Part shown: piece after piece, positions 11,952-24,745 of the stretch | How the letters are laid out: the number at the start of each line of letters is the position of its first letter | Numbering within the stretch: position 1 is the stretch's first letter | Position numbers and translations under genes: made by a program | The notes under the pieces: model-generated | The model's input: the letters and a program-made list of their open reading frames with translations, nothing else | Database searches by the model: none | Told to the model about the DNA's origin: nothing | DNA from: Liquidambar formosana | Taxonomy: Eukaryota; Streptophyta; Magnoliopsida; Saxifragales; Altingiaceae | Direction of reading: 5' to 3' | DNA length: 64,000 nt | Assembly (NCBI GenBank): GCA_039720395.1 | Contig: CM077826.1 | Location: forward strand, 29,818,810-29,882,809

Positions 11952-13133
11952 TCAAAAGAGCCATCACCCTACACTCATAGTTGACATCAAAATGGAGATT
12001 TTTTAGCTCTCTAACACCCCTTCTCTCACTTGTACTCTTGACATCACTATTCCCCACTCCCAAGTTACCCAATCCTAGAATTCTACCCCTTTTCTTAGAG
12101 AGAGAGATATTCATTTTCCCTAGAATTCTTTTAATTTGGCCAACCCCTCTTCATTAAGACTAAAAGAAAACATATCCTTGAATTCCTTTCCCCCTGTCGA
12201 ACCCTTCTATTGCCAATACCTCCCTGCCTTGACCAGCACCCACCCTACTCTCCCCAACCTGGCAACAAAGTTGCTCCACACCCAATGGTACAACTAATTC
12301 CCCTACAAAAAATAATTCTTTGCCAACACTATTATCATCAGGAGGAATATGCTGTTCGACCTCTGAAATGGGACAATCCTTAATACAAGGCCTAGAAATA
12401 AGATCACGGTCTTTAGACACATTAATATGAACCAAACCACCCTCCCCAACAATAACTAGACTACCTTTCCCGAAGAACCTCCAACAGCCCCCTTAGAATA
12501 AGAAGAAGGAATAATATGCCCCTCAGAATTAAAATGATTGCCTGGTTGAATATTAACAAGAGAATTTACCTCTGTAATAGGAGAGAAAAGAGGAGAGTGA
12601 CCCAGTTCTTCAAAAAGGCCATCCAGTCTCACCAAATCAATAAACTCATCATTCTTTTGATCATCCACTGCAAATTTAGCAACGCTCACTGATGACTCTG
12701 ATCCAGAGTTGCTAACATAAACATCTAAAGAGTCGGCGATAATATCCTGAGTACCGGAAATCCTTTTATTCTCCACTTCAATGCCCACCTCTTTGCTATC
12801 TCCCAACAAAATAGCCTTAGTGATGTCTGATGGTGCAGAATTTCCCACAACGGAATTGAGACAATTGACTCTTCGACTGACATAAACCATGAAGATGATC
12901 TCTATCGTGAGTTCCGACACCGATATGGTTATAAGTCTTGGGAAAAAACGATCGGCAAGTGGTTCTGGAAGGAAACCTGTGCCGTCACCCCCTAATGATG
13001 TGCCGATGTCTCCCTTCGATCACACTGTTATAATAACAAGAATGTTCCAAACTAGCCCTAACCCCTAGATTGATTTGAGAAGCAACTTGGATCCTATGTT
13101 AGGCATCAACAAAACAATTGGGCTCTTCTACTT

Positions 13134-13186
13134 GGAACCCTTTTTGAGATTGAACACTAGGAACCCTTTTTGAGATTGAACACTAG
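13134..13186. repeat. 26-bp tandem duplication
   Basis: Two adjacent copies of a 26-base unit beginning GGAACCCTTTTTGAG, at 13134 and 13160, inside the decayed LINE 1 ORF1. It adds to the frame damage there. Confidence 0.8.
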
Positions 13187-14811
13187 GAACTGAGTTTCCT
13201 ATGATGGTTCAACCACAAATGCCAGCAATAAGTCGCCACTAGAGTCTTGAGAAGCTTAATTGAGTTCTCGATCTACATCGCATTTACCATCAAACCCGTC
13301 GCAAACCTCGAATCCTTCCATGGAGTCATCTACAATTGCCGTCGAAGAGACACCATCAAAATCCGATGATTTTTCGAGAACAGAATCGTCGAGCTCACCG
13401 TGAATTGAAGAAAACCCTGTTGACGGACCATAGGAAGGTCACCTAAGCCCTCAACCTCCATTGGATTCCCCCTCAGACATGAGCCGTGATGACGATTGAA
13501 CCCTAGCTTCACCTTCGAGTGTTGAAAGCCCTCTTAATGAGCCCTACCATGGTCAATTGAGGCTTTGACCTTCGTCGCAGACTCCATCCGACTCGAGCCT
13601 TAGAAGTGATTGAGCCCTAGCTACTCCTTTAGGTGTTTCCGCTGAGGAAGAGAGGTTCTGCCCCTTGTTAACTCCCAACAGATCTAGGTTACGTTTGCCT
13701 TTAGTGCCCAAACTAGCTTCTGGCTATTCATTAAACCATTTCCACGGCCCATAATTGAGTTTGTTAAAACCGGCCCATGTAAATAAGATTCGGGCAATGC
13801 TAAATGACTAGGCCTAACGTCCATAGGCCCACAATTAAAAGCCTCACCTTGGTCCTTAACCCCTTCTACTCCTTTTCCTTATCCAGGTGACAAAACTTTC
13901 CACTGTCCAATACCAAAACACTACACTTTTCCTATATAATCCCTCGTGACGAGCCCACCAACCCATCTCAAGAGAAATTCTGAATTAGCACTTCTTTAAA
14001 TGATTTTACTATCCCAAAGTCACACTTGTTCACATCATTCTGAGTATGCATTTTTTTAAATGAATTTAATAGCCCAATGTCACGCCTATTCTCATTACCC
14101 AAAGAATCCTTTCCTATATAGACACCCATCCCTTCTTGTACCCCACGTATATTGAAAGTTTTGGATGCATTGTCTTCAACCTCCTGATCGTTGCATCAAT
14201 TATCAATTCTATCGCCTCCTTTCAATCTCCATACCTCCCTACCGGTATGACTCGAATTTCCATTATAGACTTCCTTACCGCTATGATTGGAATTTCCATT
14301 GTGGACTTGTTTTCTATTCAAAAACCCATCTTTTCAATTGACAACAGAGCTCTTCGCTCGCTCCACAGGATATCTTAACGGCCAAACCCGCACTACATAT
14401 AATTCCTTTCCAATATTGATATCCAAAAAATTTGAGAAAAAACCATGTTCGATTAATCCCTTTCACTTTGATACGAGCTTAAAAAAGATCATCCATAATT
14501 ATAGCTTTTCGGTCTATATCAATCAACCCACCAAAGTTTTCAGCGATCTTTAAAAAGACCTCCTCCCTCCAAAGATAGAAAGGCAAACCTTCAATTGAAA
14601 GCCAACCCCCATAAAAGAAGAAACATTGCCTTTTAATGGAATTAGCTTATGGCACCCATTTGGTTAAGGAGATATTGACTTCACTTTTGAGAAGAAAACT
14701 CCTCGTAAAATAATCGGTTTTGTCTAAATTCGAACAGAAGAAGGTAGCTTTATTAATCTGACAAGGAATAAGAGTTATTTTGCACTCCAGCAATTTGGAC
14801 AGCTCAACTTA

Positions 14812-15009
14812 GTGCCTGTTTGGATGAGATTCTGGGAGGCCCAAAATCTCTTCTGATGGCCCATAATCACTTCTAAGAGTGTTTGGATAAAAAATGAGAA
14901 AAGTGATTGTAAGCCCAAAAGAGATTTTGAGGCCAATTTACTCAAGCTGCCTCCCCCCTGATTCTGATTCAGCTTCTGATTCTACTCTAAAGCTATCCCA
15001 AACAGGCAC
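14812..15009. mobile_element. Tourist-like (PIF/Harbinger) MITE, 198 bp
   Basis: The ends are exact inverted repeats GTGCCTGTTTGG (14812) and CCAAACAGGCAC (15009), flanked by TTA on both sides (14809-14811 and 15010-15012). The terminal sequence and 3-bp TTA duplication are diagnostic for Tourist MITEs. It is non-coding. It splits the LINE 1 ORF1 reading; the ORF at 15363 hits a stop created by the TTA duplication. Confidence 0.93.
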
Positions 15010-15619
15010 TTAGATCATATCCCACCTATCAAATACTTCTTCTCTTTCACAGACAAAAGCTCTCTTCCAGTCACCCATTAACAATGAAATATATCTGGTT
15101 ATCGAAGGCTTTTCCTCAATAACATGGACCTCTGAAGCGCTTTGTACAACGTTTCTACTATTCTTGTTTCGTTGTAATTCCAATAGCAAAGTACACTTTG
15201 ATGACTTGAACTTCCTTATCCAACCTAGATGGCCATTACCGCAATCCAATTCAGAAAGGCAATTACACAACCACACACAACCATCCTTGCTTAAAGGTAA
15301 TGAAATCCTAAATCCTCTACCATTCTCCCAAATTTGTAGAAAATCATCTCCAGAACCCAACAATGAAAATCAAAAGTCTTATGATCAATCCTCAAAAACT
15401 TACTTGCCATCACACGCTACCAGGGATCGAAGTGAAGAGGGAAGATAGAAGAGAGTAATACAGCAATAATAATGATTCAATAGAATAGAACAAACTAGAG
15501 AAGGGGGAAGAGACACCATGAATGAAGCAACCATAACTCAAGGAAAGCTCTTTGCATATACATGTCCCCCTATTGAATTTCATCATGTTCATCACTAATG
15601 TATGCATGTTATCCTTGAA

Positions 15620-18600
15620 TTTACTCATTCATTTTCAACTTGGGAAACATCATGACAACACTTTTCTCATTTTCCTTGTAGCTCAACGTTATAGACCTTC
15701 GCACAAGATCCTCTATTGGAGGCATCATAGAATGGTGGTTTAACATAGAAAATTTCCAACCCATTGCCAAAAAGATAATTGAGAATGTGGGATTTGGTCC
15801 ATTCCTCAACTCATTATGGAATGATCAATACGATCGGCAAGCCTTGTTAGCCTAATTCAAGTTGTGGTGGGGGACCCCATTAATACTTTCCACTCCAATT
15901 TTGGTGAAATGACCATGACCCTTACGGACTTCACTATGATTACTAGGCTATGTCTCGGAATCAAAAGCTTAGAATTCTATGAGGAAGCTCTTAAAGACCC
16001 AAATTATCTAGAGACTCATCTCGGTATAGAGGTGGGAGGTAATCAAGAAGACGATGCACCGCACATGGATCTTTAATAATTTTGCTCTATATGATATCCT
16101 GCACCTTCCTTGTGGGTGTTGGGAATCTAACTAGAGAGGAAAAACTACAAAGGCGGAATAAAATTTTTCCTATGATTCCCAAAACCATGAATCTTAATTA
16201 TGCTTAATACAAAACAAAAACCTAACTAGAAGAGGGTAGAATTACTTACAGTTTGATATGGTCTTCTCCTTTATGCTCCAAGCTTTTTCTTCTCCTTTTT
16301 GCTCCAAGCTTTGTCTCCGGACAGCGGTGAATGAGCAGCCCAAGTATGCTGCCTCCAACGGTATCCACACCTAGCTAGAGCTTGATGTCCTTTCCTTCTT
16401 CTTCCTTGTTGTTGCTAGAGGTGGAGAAGAGGGAGAGAGAGAGAGAGAGAGCTGTAATTTTTCCAGCCAGCCCTTGGAGAATGAATTGTCCTTATGTGAT
16501 CCCCACATAATGGGCATTATATAACCCATTAATAGGGCCGGCCATAGGAGGATTCCTAACCCTAGTGGAATTTGTGTGATTACTCTTAATTACACAATTG
16601 GCCCACTAGTTTGCATCAAATACAAATTAGCCCCTTAAAGAACTTTTCTTTAATCACTTATACCCTTTCTCTCTCTCATAGACAAACAAGCTCTCTTAGC
16701 ATGATCAGTGTGTGACCCATTGGGTTCACATCATCAAGTAGTAGGAACAGCACAAGTTGTGCACAATGGAACACTTTCCATTAAAGGTCTAGTTGAAACT
16801 CCTTTCAATTCCCTAATTGATTATAACTCATTTATATCAATTAGGGCTTCTACTAACCATGAGTAACACCTAGCATATGGCTCATGGTGTGGTCCTTAAT
16901 GAGGTGAATAGTCATTTACAAAGAACCCTTCTGTTATAGTTTATAGGTTACAATTCCATCCTTCCATCAACACAATGTCTCCAATTGAACTAATAGGACA
17001 TGGAAGTCTGTCAAGTCCCTAGTTCAATTACTTTATACTCATTCATTAATATCAACTCAATGATGAACTTATGGAAACTCCTTTCCATATTTATTCTACC
17101 ATGGGCCCATGGATTTAATGAGTTATATTCAATGAATGCTATATGAGACATTCACTCCCTTTTTCCTGAGAGTGATGGATTCCTTGTTGATCACTCACAT
17201 GCCTTCACACACATAGCAGTAGGGCCAATGAACACCCTTACAGACCCCTGAATAGCATCTGCACTTAGTGTTATCAAACTTCTAAAGCTACATGCATAAG
17301 ACAACCATGGTGTCTCAGGTCTAAGGATTACTTGTACCACTATAACAATGAGAAACTGATTGACAGGTAGGTTAAAACTCCATTCAGTTTATCTCATATC
17401 TCTGGTCACATTCAGTGTACCTATTCTTATAATAGGCACCCACTTGTTGGTTGTAATGTCTCCGCACAAATAGCTTGAAACTAGCTATCCTCCTATAAAG
17501 TCAACCTAACAAGTGCTAGTCCTATGGTTCATTACTGTCCATCATAGTGAACCTTCAACTAGGAATGATTTAGGAGTTTAGTACAGAGATATATTTAGAG
17601 TCTCAAAATTACAACCCTTTGTAATTTCATATTCTCAACTCTAATTCCATGGACATATTATGTAAATATAAATGATGCATGTAAACATAATAGAATAAGC
17701 CCTTTTATTAAATCAATAATAAATGTGACATATATAAATGAAATCAATTGATTGTTCCTAATTCCCTAAACAATCATCTCTATGATTGGCTCTATGGCAT
17801 AATCCTAACAGTGGGAACTTAAAATATGGTATACCTGGGTTTGCTAGTGAGCATGGAGGACGTTGACAAAATCAAGAACGTATAACTGGGGTGGTGCTAC
17901 GCTTGCTATTATGAACTGATCCATAACTAATAAATTTCGGGGCATCACTAAGGATCTTGGAGGGCTAGCCTTTGTATGGGAGGTATAGTGATCCTTACCT
18001 TGATTCAAATTCTTTTGTCTTTATCCGTTTCTCACTTTCATACTTTCATTCCTTTTTATGCATATTTGGTGCTAGTTATATCTCAAGCTTGGCCCGCATC
18101 TCTCTAAAGAAATGGTAGAATGGCCTGTACTTAAAGAACTATGCTTTGGATTGTAGCGCTTCTCATGCCTAGAACCGCCATAATCATGATTATGCCCATG
18201 CAAGGGCCTACCTGGCTGGCCTGAACCTTGATACGGTCTAAATAACTATTTTCTTATGCAATACTTGAAAATTCATGCTTCACTTAACCTTAAACAATGT
18301 TCATTAGGTTGAATGGAATCCATGGTGCCTCTGGATGTCGTCTCTCCTTAAGAAGTATGCTTTGAACTAACATGCAAAGAGACTGCTTTTTGAAGGTCCA
18401 CTAGACATATATTGGTATTTAGGCAAACAGGTTCGGTGCCAAGTCAAAGGCCATGAAAATGTTGCTATTGCTCGATTTATTCCTCTTGAATCCATGCAAC
18501 TTGTTGATTCCATTTCTGGAGATTACTTGATTGAAGCTCTTAGAGGGTGGCATGCTAAAGAACTCCTCCTCCCAGACATAGATTATGATGCATTTTGCCA

Positions 18601-19370
18601 ACAATACCTAATGAAACCTACGATTACAGGCATGCCACCTCAAAGGGTAAGTTTATGTATTTTCCGGTTTTTCGAAACCAATCAAATTCATGTTTTCTGC
18701 CAAAATCATGTCATGTAGGGACATCGAGCTCGAGGACATAGCTCCACAGTAGGCTCTGCTACAAGAATGACCCATAGTGTGGGTAAAGAGGAGGAGCTTG
18801 AGGTGGATCGCATCAGAGAGCTCCTACAACCAAATTGGTATGTGGATCTATGCAATGGCTCAAACTTTATCAGAACACCGATTACTTGCCCAGCTTATGA
18901 TAAGGTGCCATAATCCACAGATTGATCCACAAGACGGATATGTCAGTCAAAACTTATTTTTCAACAAAGAGATCATGCCATTAACTTTATATTTAATTAC
19001 CATTTTGCTAATCGCAGGTCTATTGAGAATGCTCAAAAGTATGTTGACTTTATAAAAGGGTTAAGACAAAATCTTGTAAGAATGAGCTTAGCAAACTCAA
19101 TATTGAGTGCACGCTTGAATAATCGGTAAGCAATTAACTTCGATGAAATTCAAGAAAATTGACAATCAAATTCCAACTCTCATATTAAAATTTTATGATA
19201 TAGGCTTCTATACCAAGCCTTCACACCCAATGGTCCCAATAAGAGCAGCTCATGTAGTTTGTGATGAAGAAAGGCTAAGCAAGAAGACAAAACCGATCCA
19301 AGAAACGATAAACATCACTCACCTAACTTGTTTGGATGTTGAAAGCACTTTCCTTTTATGCCCGTGACAT
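15620..19370 (+). pseudogene. Plant mobile domain (PMD, MAIN-like) gene remnant
   Basis: Translated pieces in order match the PMD family (PF10536; Arabidopsis MAIN/MAIL1 and transposon-borne relatives). They are: IIENVGFGPFLNSLWNDQYD (about 15775); FHSNFGEMTMTLTDFTMITR then EFYEEALKDPNYLETHLGI (15864-16076); and, beyond a solo LTR, GGATLAIMN and GITKDLGGLAFVWE (17890-17990). Then come RFIPLESMQLVDSISGDYL and DIDYDAFCQQYLMKPTITG (18410-18640), and VRMSLANSILSARLNNR (about 19080-19130). Family proteins act in silencing and meristem maintenance or travel in transposons; which applies here is unknown. Stops and frameshifts are frequent, the 5' start is unclear and the 3' end decays by 19370. It is probably a transposon-carried copy, not a host gene. 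Confidence 0.7.
16117..17810. mobile_element. Solo LTR, 1,694 bp, with exact 5-bp TSD
   Basis: The sequence starts TGTTGGGAATC and ends ATCCTAACA (TG...CA) and is flanked by GTGGG on both sides (16112-16116 and 17811-17815). There is no internal domain, PBS or PPT, so this is a recombined solo LTR. The 5-bp duplication is that of an LTR retrotransposon. On the minus strand it opens TGTTAGGATTATGCC, which looks like the natural 5' end, so the element is probably antisense, but orientation is inferred. A second copy of the same family occurs at 62788-64000. Superfamily (Copia or Gypsy) cannot be told from the LTR. A short GA tract lies at about 16433-16451. It interrupts the PMD remnant. Confidence 0.9.
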
Positions 19371-19379
19371 ATACTTGTT

Positions 19380-19490
19380 AAAACAATGACATTTAGGTAT
19401 TTATGTACTTGTTTGAATTTTCTTGCAATTTACTACTTGACTTCATACAATTTGGTATTAGAATGTTAGGGGGATGAAATTTCTAGGTCT

Positions 19491-19530
<40 letters not shown>

Positions 19531-19957
19531 CATGCTTAATGTTCAAAAATCAAGCTAATTTAGTCATCATGGGGGCCATAAATCAAATAGAATTAAAACT
19601 ACAGCAAAAGAGGACAAAGCAAGAAAACAAAACAAGGGTAGGTCTCGGGTGACCATCCACACTCCGAACAATTGACCGTCTACCTTTTTATGGTTGATTG
19701 TCTAGTATGTGGATGCTCAATTCAACTCCAAAGCAAGATTTAGCTCGCTTTTTTGCAACTTTCCAAATTTGAGGCTCTGTTCCTTCCTAAACTAGGATTT
19801 CCGAAATTTTGACATCGAGGGGGGCTCAAAAAACATTCATTCACATTCAAAATAATCATGGAGGCTCTTGCCAAGTTTTTGGGAGATTTTATGAAGGTCA
19901 TGAGTGCAAGTGACAAAGTTGTGTTTAAGTGCTTCCGCTTAGATCCTTTGTTCTCAT
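19380..19957. other. Unassigned interval with a 38-bp poly-A tract
   Basis: Positions 19492-19529 are an uninterrupted A run after TTCTAGGTCTC. It could be a retroposon tail, but no duplicated flank was found. The rest shows no ORF or domain that I recognise; 19620-19720 has phrases (GTGACCATCCAC, TTGACCGTCTACC) loosely echoed at about 24960-25000, perhaps remnants of one LTR family. Confidence 0.4.
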
Positions 19958-20460
19958 CATGGACCAAAATGTCGACGATATATTGACGATATATCGTCAA
20001 TATATCGTCGTATCGTCCACCCTCGATACGATATCTTGTTGCGATATTAGAGAAATTTGGAAAAAATTAAAATCGAACGATATACTCGATATATCGCGAT
20101 ATATCGACGATATATCGATTTCTTTCAATATCGCTTGATTTCTGTGATTTGTCGTTAAGATCTCGTGGTTATATCGTGGATATATCGACTATATCGTCGA
20201 TATATCGACTAATATCGAGGAGCTACTCTGTGCGAGAGAGAGAGAGAGAGAGAGGGAGGGAGAAATCAGATTTGAAATTTAGGGAGAAGAGAAAGCGCAC
20301 CGCTGCTGTCGCCGTGGTCTAGTTGTCGTCGTCGTCGTCGCATCTCTATCATCATGCCTAGCGGAAGTCACCTCAAAACTTGGATCACAGACCCATAATC
20401 GACAATCAAGAAAGGGTTTTTTGCCGTCGATGTTGCCTCACCTTTGCTTCTGTTGACGTT

Positions 20461-20567
20461 GCCTTGCTACCGGCATCACCTTGTGTCATTGAGGAAGCCT
20501 TGCTGCCAGCGTCGCCTTGTGTCGTCGAGCAACCTTACTACCGGCATCACCTTGTGTCGTCGAAGGC
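20461..20567. repeat. 36-bp minisatellite, three units
   Basis: Units start at 20461, 20497 and 20533, each resembling GCCTTGCTACCGGCATCACC followed by TTGTGTC and a short variable end. The unit length is a multiple of three, so it produces a spurious open frame (20380-20571). It lies inside copy 1 of the GATATATC family; copy 3 has a decayed form at about 30590-30690. Confidence 0.85.
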
Positions 20568-20582
20568 TTGAGGCAGTGTATT

Positions 20583-20628
<46 letters not shown>
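20583..20628. repeat. (TG)n(TA)n compound microsatellite
   Basis: About eleven TG units followed by about twelve TA units. A TA tract occurs at the equivalent position of family copy 3 (about 30760-30790), so the tract is an inherited feature of this transposon family. Confidence 0.95.
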
Positions 20629-23053
20629 GATATGTTAAGACTTTTGACCTTTATTCCTTTATGCTGAGTTGTGACTTGTCCAGGAGTTAAAAGACACTTG
20701 AACCTCCTATAATATATTTTTATTATTATATATTTTATGATAAAGGACTCTCTATGGATGAGTCTTTCTAAAAATTTTTTTTAAAAAAAAAAAGGAATTT
20801 CTTTGTTCTTTTAAATAAATTTAAAAAAAAAATAGAGAACCCATTATTAGTTTAATATTATTTGGCATAAACTCTTTTTGTCTTTCTACGAAGTGGTGCC
20901 TTCATTTTCATTTTTATTTTTATTTTTATTTTTGGACTAATAGCTTTGTGTGAAGAATTTCGCTACTGTATTTGTTTTTATGTGATAGAATTATGTAAAT
21001 GATAAATATTTATAAATTTTAATCTCCTATAACATTTGGATGCTGAACTTGTATAAATTTGTATTATTTATTTTCTTAGCGTATCACACTGTTTATACTC
21101 TACACAACATATACTTGTATTATACACATTTAAATTGCAATATTTTGATGCTAGATTGTGTATTAGAGTCTAAATAATTGTTTTCCAAAGTTTCAATAAA
21201 AATATCCATGTTTAACTCATAATATCCTACAATATCTTTAAAACAATATCGATATTATCGATATATCCAACGATATATCCGATATATCTATATTTTTGGA
21301 CCCTCGATATACCCATCGATATCGATATTAAAGTCCTTGGTTCTCATTACTACATGTGAAGCTAGAATTGATTCTTCTTAGAACGGCTGCGTATTTTTGG
21401 GATCCTTATGTTGAATATTTGTTATACTTGATGTATTTTATTTATGCTTTATTACTTCTACTTAGAAGAATGGTATTTTTGTAATTATAGCATGAATGGA
21501 ACATAAATAATATGTTAGAATAAAGGAACCCTACAGTTCACACTATTTTCTCCCTCTCTCTTATTCTTTTCTCTTCCTCTTCTCTTCTCTTCTCTTCTTA
21601 TTTGTCCATTGATTTAGCTACAAAGCAACTAAACCAACTTAGTATCAGAGCATTTTTCATCAATACCTCAACGTTAACTTGTGTAAAACAGTGTTGGAAT
21701 ACACCTCTGCTACCGTCCATCATACAAATGTTGACATTAGCATCAGGCTGACCCTCCCTTATTGGTCAACTCTTCAAGGAGAATGTGGCCATGAAGTTTT
21801 AGGCCAATCAGAGTTGATTGGGTATGGTTTTGTGAATTTTCTTTGATTTTTGGCAAAAATAAGGTGTATTTTCATATCTGAGTTTTGGGGCACTTTCAAT
21901 GCAATCTATTGCTTGGGGTTGGACCAGAGGGGGCCAAAATTGACCCTAGAGTTTTCCATAAAGGTTTATAACCTTGTAAAAGGGTTTATGATGTGATTTA
22001 TCCCCAAACAGTGGGTTAGCACACCTGTTTTTGTGTTGTCCAGCCACTAAGGGATGCGTTTTACAACTTTAGTTCTTGTTTTCTGCTTTGAAAATTGACC
22101 AGGATCCCTGTTACTTCATTGTTGGTGCTGTTTTAGTGTGGTTTGGTGGTTTATGAGCGTGTTTGGGTAGTGCCTAAGATCATTTTAGCATGTCTGAGGC
22201 TAGTAAAGTCAATCAAACCCAACCTAAAGAGGTCATGGGTCAAATTGGCATGAATACAGAATCCTACCCTCCAAATCACAACTTCGAAGTTGGATAGGAA
22301 TAATTATTTGGCCTAGGCACAGTCAGCAAGGCTTTTCCTTACTAGGAAATGAAATATGGGGTTTATTACTAAAAAGATTGTAGAACTAGCATGGAATGAT
22401 CCTTCTTATGAGAAGCGAGATGCTTAGAACTCTATCGTAATGTCTTGGTTATTGAATTTGATGACACAGGAGATTGGCAATGGGTATTTCTTGATGTAAA
22501 GCGCAAAGGAGATTTAGGATGTGGTGGAGCAGATGTACTCTAAAAAGGGGAATCTTGCATAAATCTTTGAGTCAAGAGGCGAGATCCATGATACATATTA
22601 GAATGATAAGCCTTTGACTACTTATTTCCACAAATTTCAAGGTCTTTGGTAGGAATTGGATCACTATAAGAATTTTCATGCATTATGTCTTGCAGATGCC
22701 TTGAAGTTTCATCAGCTCGTGGAGTAGGAGCGTATTATGGGGTTTTTTGCTGGCCTTAGATCTAAGTATAATCAGTGTTGTATTCAGATTCTTCTCAAGT
22801 AGCCCATTCCTTCTCTTCGGGGAGGTTTTTGCCTAGGTGAAGCAAGAGAAGAGAGTAAACGAGGTGTTATGAAAAGTACTACAGTACATGAGAGATCTGC
22901 TATAGATAGTCGTGGAGGTAAGAAGCCAAGGGAATGGAATAGACTAAGTGATTATGGATCAGATGAGAAAGATTGATTGTTTAGTGACCATTGCAATAAG
23001 CCCATGCACAGTAGAGAAACTTGCTAGAGACTCATAGGTCGGATCTTTCTACA

Positions 23054-23359
23054 TGTTAGGAAACCAACCTATTCCAAGATCTGTGAGATGCGAAAAATAA
23101 AGAAGAATGCAAAAACAAGAGCAAACACACGACACAGATTTATGTAGTTTGACTAAACTAGGGCTACATCCACAGAGTTGCATCGATTTTCACTATGTTA
23201 GAGAAAAAAATACAAGCATTTCTCATGTACTGGAAAATGCTCCATGGACTAAGCGTCACAAAAAATCCCATTTAAACCGTAGGGGCCTCCAAGGTTGGAC
23301 CGGGACTGGGTTCTATAAACCAGGTTGGACATAGAACCAGGCTCCACAAAAGCTTAACA
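23054..23359. mobile_element. Short solo LTR inside Copia C (306 bp)
   Basis: Starts TGTTAGGAAACC and ends GCTTAACA. The flanks are CTACA (23049-23053) and CTAGG (23360-23364), a possible 5-bp TSD with two changes. The Copia gag reading breaks exactly here and resumes with the RGRGG-type basic patch that follows the CCHC knuckle in the related Copia at 33010. Phrases such as GCTACATCCACAGAGTTGC recall the LTR remnant at 27001-27267. Confidence 0.6.
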
Positions 23360-24274
23360 CTAGGGGCAGAGGAGGTTGCTCTGGGAATGCTAATAGACCC
23401 CGGCCTCATCATACTACAGCTATTGATTCTACTGTTCTAGTCAGTTCCTCGCCTGTTCTTAGGCTCAACCATTCAACACATTCAGTTTTACTTGAGAAGA
23501 AGTTGAGCAGTTCAAGTGTCTTATGTCACAGATGTATACAACTCCCACTGCTTTCCACTTCCTTTGCTCATTCAGGTAATCGTGCTACTTCCATAGGTGC
23601 ATTTTTTACTTTCTCTTCTCAACCTTGGATCATTGATTCAGGGTTTCTGGTCATATGACCTGTACTTCTGCATTGTTCACCTCTTACCAAACTATTGCAT
23701 GCAAGGAAAAAGTTAGAGTAGCCTATGGTTCTTTATCTTCTATAGTTCTATCTTACACGAAGGTTCCATTTGTGTTATTCCTACTTTGTGTTTTTCTTTT
23801 GTTCTCCATGTTCTAAATTTTTATACCAATTTGCTTTCCATTAGATCTTTACTGTTGTGTGACTTTTTTCTCTTCTCATTGTGTTTTCCAAGACCTTATC
23901 ATGACGAAGACGATTGGCAAAGGTAAGAAGAGTGGAGGCCTTTACCTTCTGAATCATCATTCTGAAAAACTCTAACTACAACAAGCAAATCATTATAAGA
24001 ATATTACTGACCCAATGGAGAGAATTTGGCTCTGGCACAAGCTTTGGGGCATCTATCTTTTCTTTTACTACAGAAGATGTTTCCTTCTTTGTTTCTAGAA
24101 CTAATGTCTTCAAATTTCATTGTGGGATGTGTGAACTTGCTAAATACTATTGGGTATCATTCCTTATAGTAACAATAAAAGTAAGTTCTGAGCCTTTGCT
24201 ATTGTCCATACTGATGTTTGGGCCCTTCTCGTATTGTTACTTTATCTAAGTATGAATGGTTTGTTTCTTTTATA

Positions 24275-24512
24275 CTCCCTCTATTCTATTTATTGGCCTA
24301 CATTCCTTTTTGGGATGTTTCAAAATAATTGTCTCATTCAAAAAATCAATGATTCTTTTCATTTGTTTTCCTAAAAGACCCTTTCTCATGGGTATAATCT
24401 TTTTCCAATGTTTTTTACACTTTAGGGCACAATTGGAATGTTAAAATATAAATAGGGTTTCCTAAAAAAATGTGTTTTTTCAAAAGGACAGTCAATTAAG
24501 AACGGAAGGGAG
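24275..24512. mobile_element. Stowaway-like (Tc1/Mariner) MITE, 238 bp
   Basis: The ends are CTCCCTCTATTC (24275) and GAACGGAAGGGAG (24512), imperfect inverted repeats of the Stowaway type CTCCCTCCGTTC. A TA dinucleotide flanks each end (24273-24274 and 24513-24514). It separates the integrase motifs VSF and DYFSRTTW of Copia C, so the Copia is older. Confidence 0.9.
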
Positions 24513-24745
24513 TAGATTATTTTTCCCGCACTACTTGGGTGTACTTGCTGAAATAGAAAAGTGATGCCTTCGTTTGTTCCCAAAATTTTCATAGAATGGT
24601 GTTGACTCAATTTATTTACTCTATTAAGATTTTTTGGTCTGACAATGGTGGTTAGTATATTTACGTGGCCTTGGTTCATATTTTCCAAGAGCATTGTATA
24701 GTTCACCAAATTGCAAGTATTGATACTCCTCAACACTTGAGATTA

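Larger units (their letters stand above)
12160..15410 (-). pseudogene. LINE 1 ORF1 (DUF4283-type nucleic-acid-binding protein), broken
   Basis: The start codon is at 15410 (MASKFLRIDHKTFDFH), followed after a frameshift by GRGFRISLPLSKDG and CTLLLELQRNKN (15363-15010). Past a Tourist MITE the reading continues with SIEGLPFYLWREEVFLKI (about 14600) and EARIKVK. This matches the plant L1 ORF1 layout in which a GWL-xxEGLPxxLW motif lies in or after DUF4283. The rest (14400-12160) decodes only in pieces, including an acidic, Ser-rich stretch at 12920-12456 and a short ORF at 12435-12160. Many stops are present. Positions 13200-14000 look like AT/CT-rich remains of the same ORF1 with no clear motif. 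Confidence 0.65.
19958..21339. mobile_element. GATATATC hAT family, copy 1 (1,382 bp)
   Basis: Non-autonomous element bounded by an exact 8-bp duplication GTTCTCAT (19950-19957 and 21340-21347). The left end is CATGGACCAAAATGTCGACG and the inverted right end is CAAGGACTTTAATATCGATA; CA-starting ends and an 8-bp TSD place it in hAT. Both subterminal regions (19970-20220 and 21240-21320) are filled with CGATAT/GATATATC motifs in both orientations. The interior has a GA tract (20234-20254), a GC-rich patch with a 36-bp tandem repeat, a TG/TA microsatellite, and then an AT-rich half. Copies 2-4 are at 28303, 30124 and 48736. No transposase is present. Confidence 0.9.
21419..24745 (+). mobile_element. 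Copia element C, decayed and 3'-truncated
   Basis: A 5' LTR is inferred at 21419-21639 (starts TGTTGAATATTTG, ends AAACCAACT), followed by TAGTATCAGAGC at 21640, a one-base variant of the tRNA-iMet binding site. Gag pieces follow (MSEASKVNQTQPKEV at about 22190, LDHYKNF at about 22660, a CX2CX4HX4C knuckle at about 22990). The protease region WIIDSG is at about 23625, pre-integrase remnants at about 24030-24160, and integrase DYFSRTTWVYLL, SDNGG and HQIASIDTPQH at 24515-24745. Reverse transcriptase, RNase H and the 3' LTR are absent. A solo-LTR-like insert (23054-23359) and a Stowaway MITE (24275-24512) interrupt it. It shares gag and integrase wording with the Copia at 31280. Confidence 0.8.

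Noticed and set aside
19492..19529. 38-bp poly-A as a retroposon tail
   Set aside because: No target-site duplication or recognisable body upstream; kept only as a tract.
20380..20629. His/Cys-containing open frames
   Set aside because: Produced by the 36-bp minisatellite and TG/TA tract of a transposon copy.
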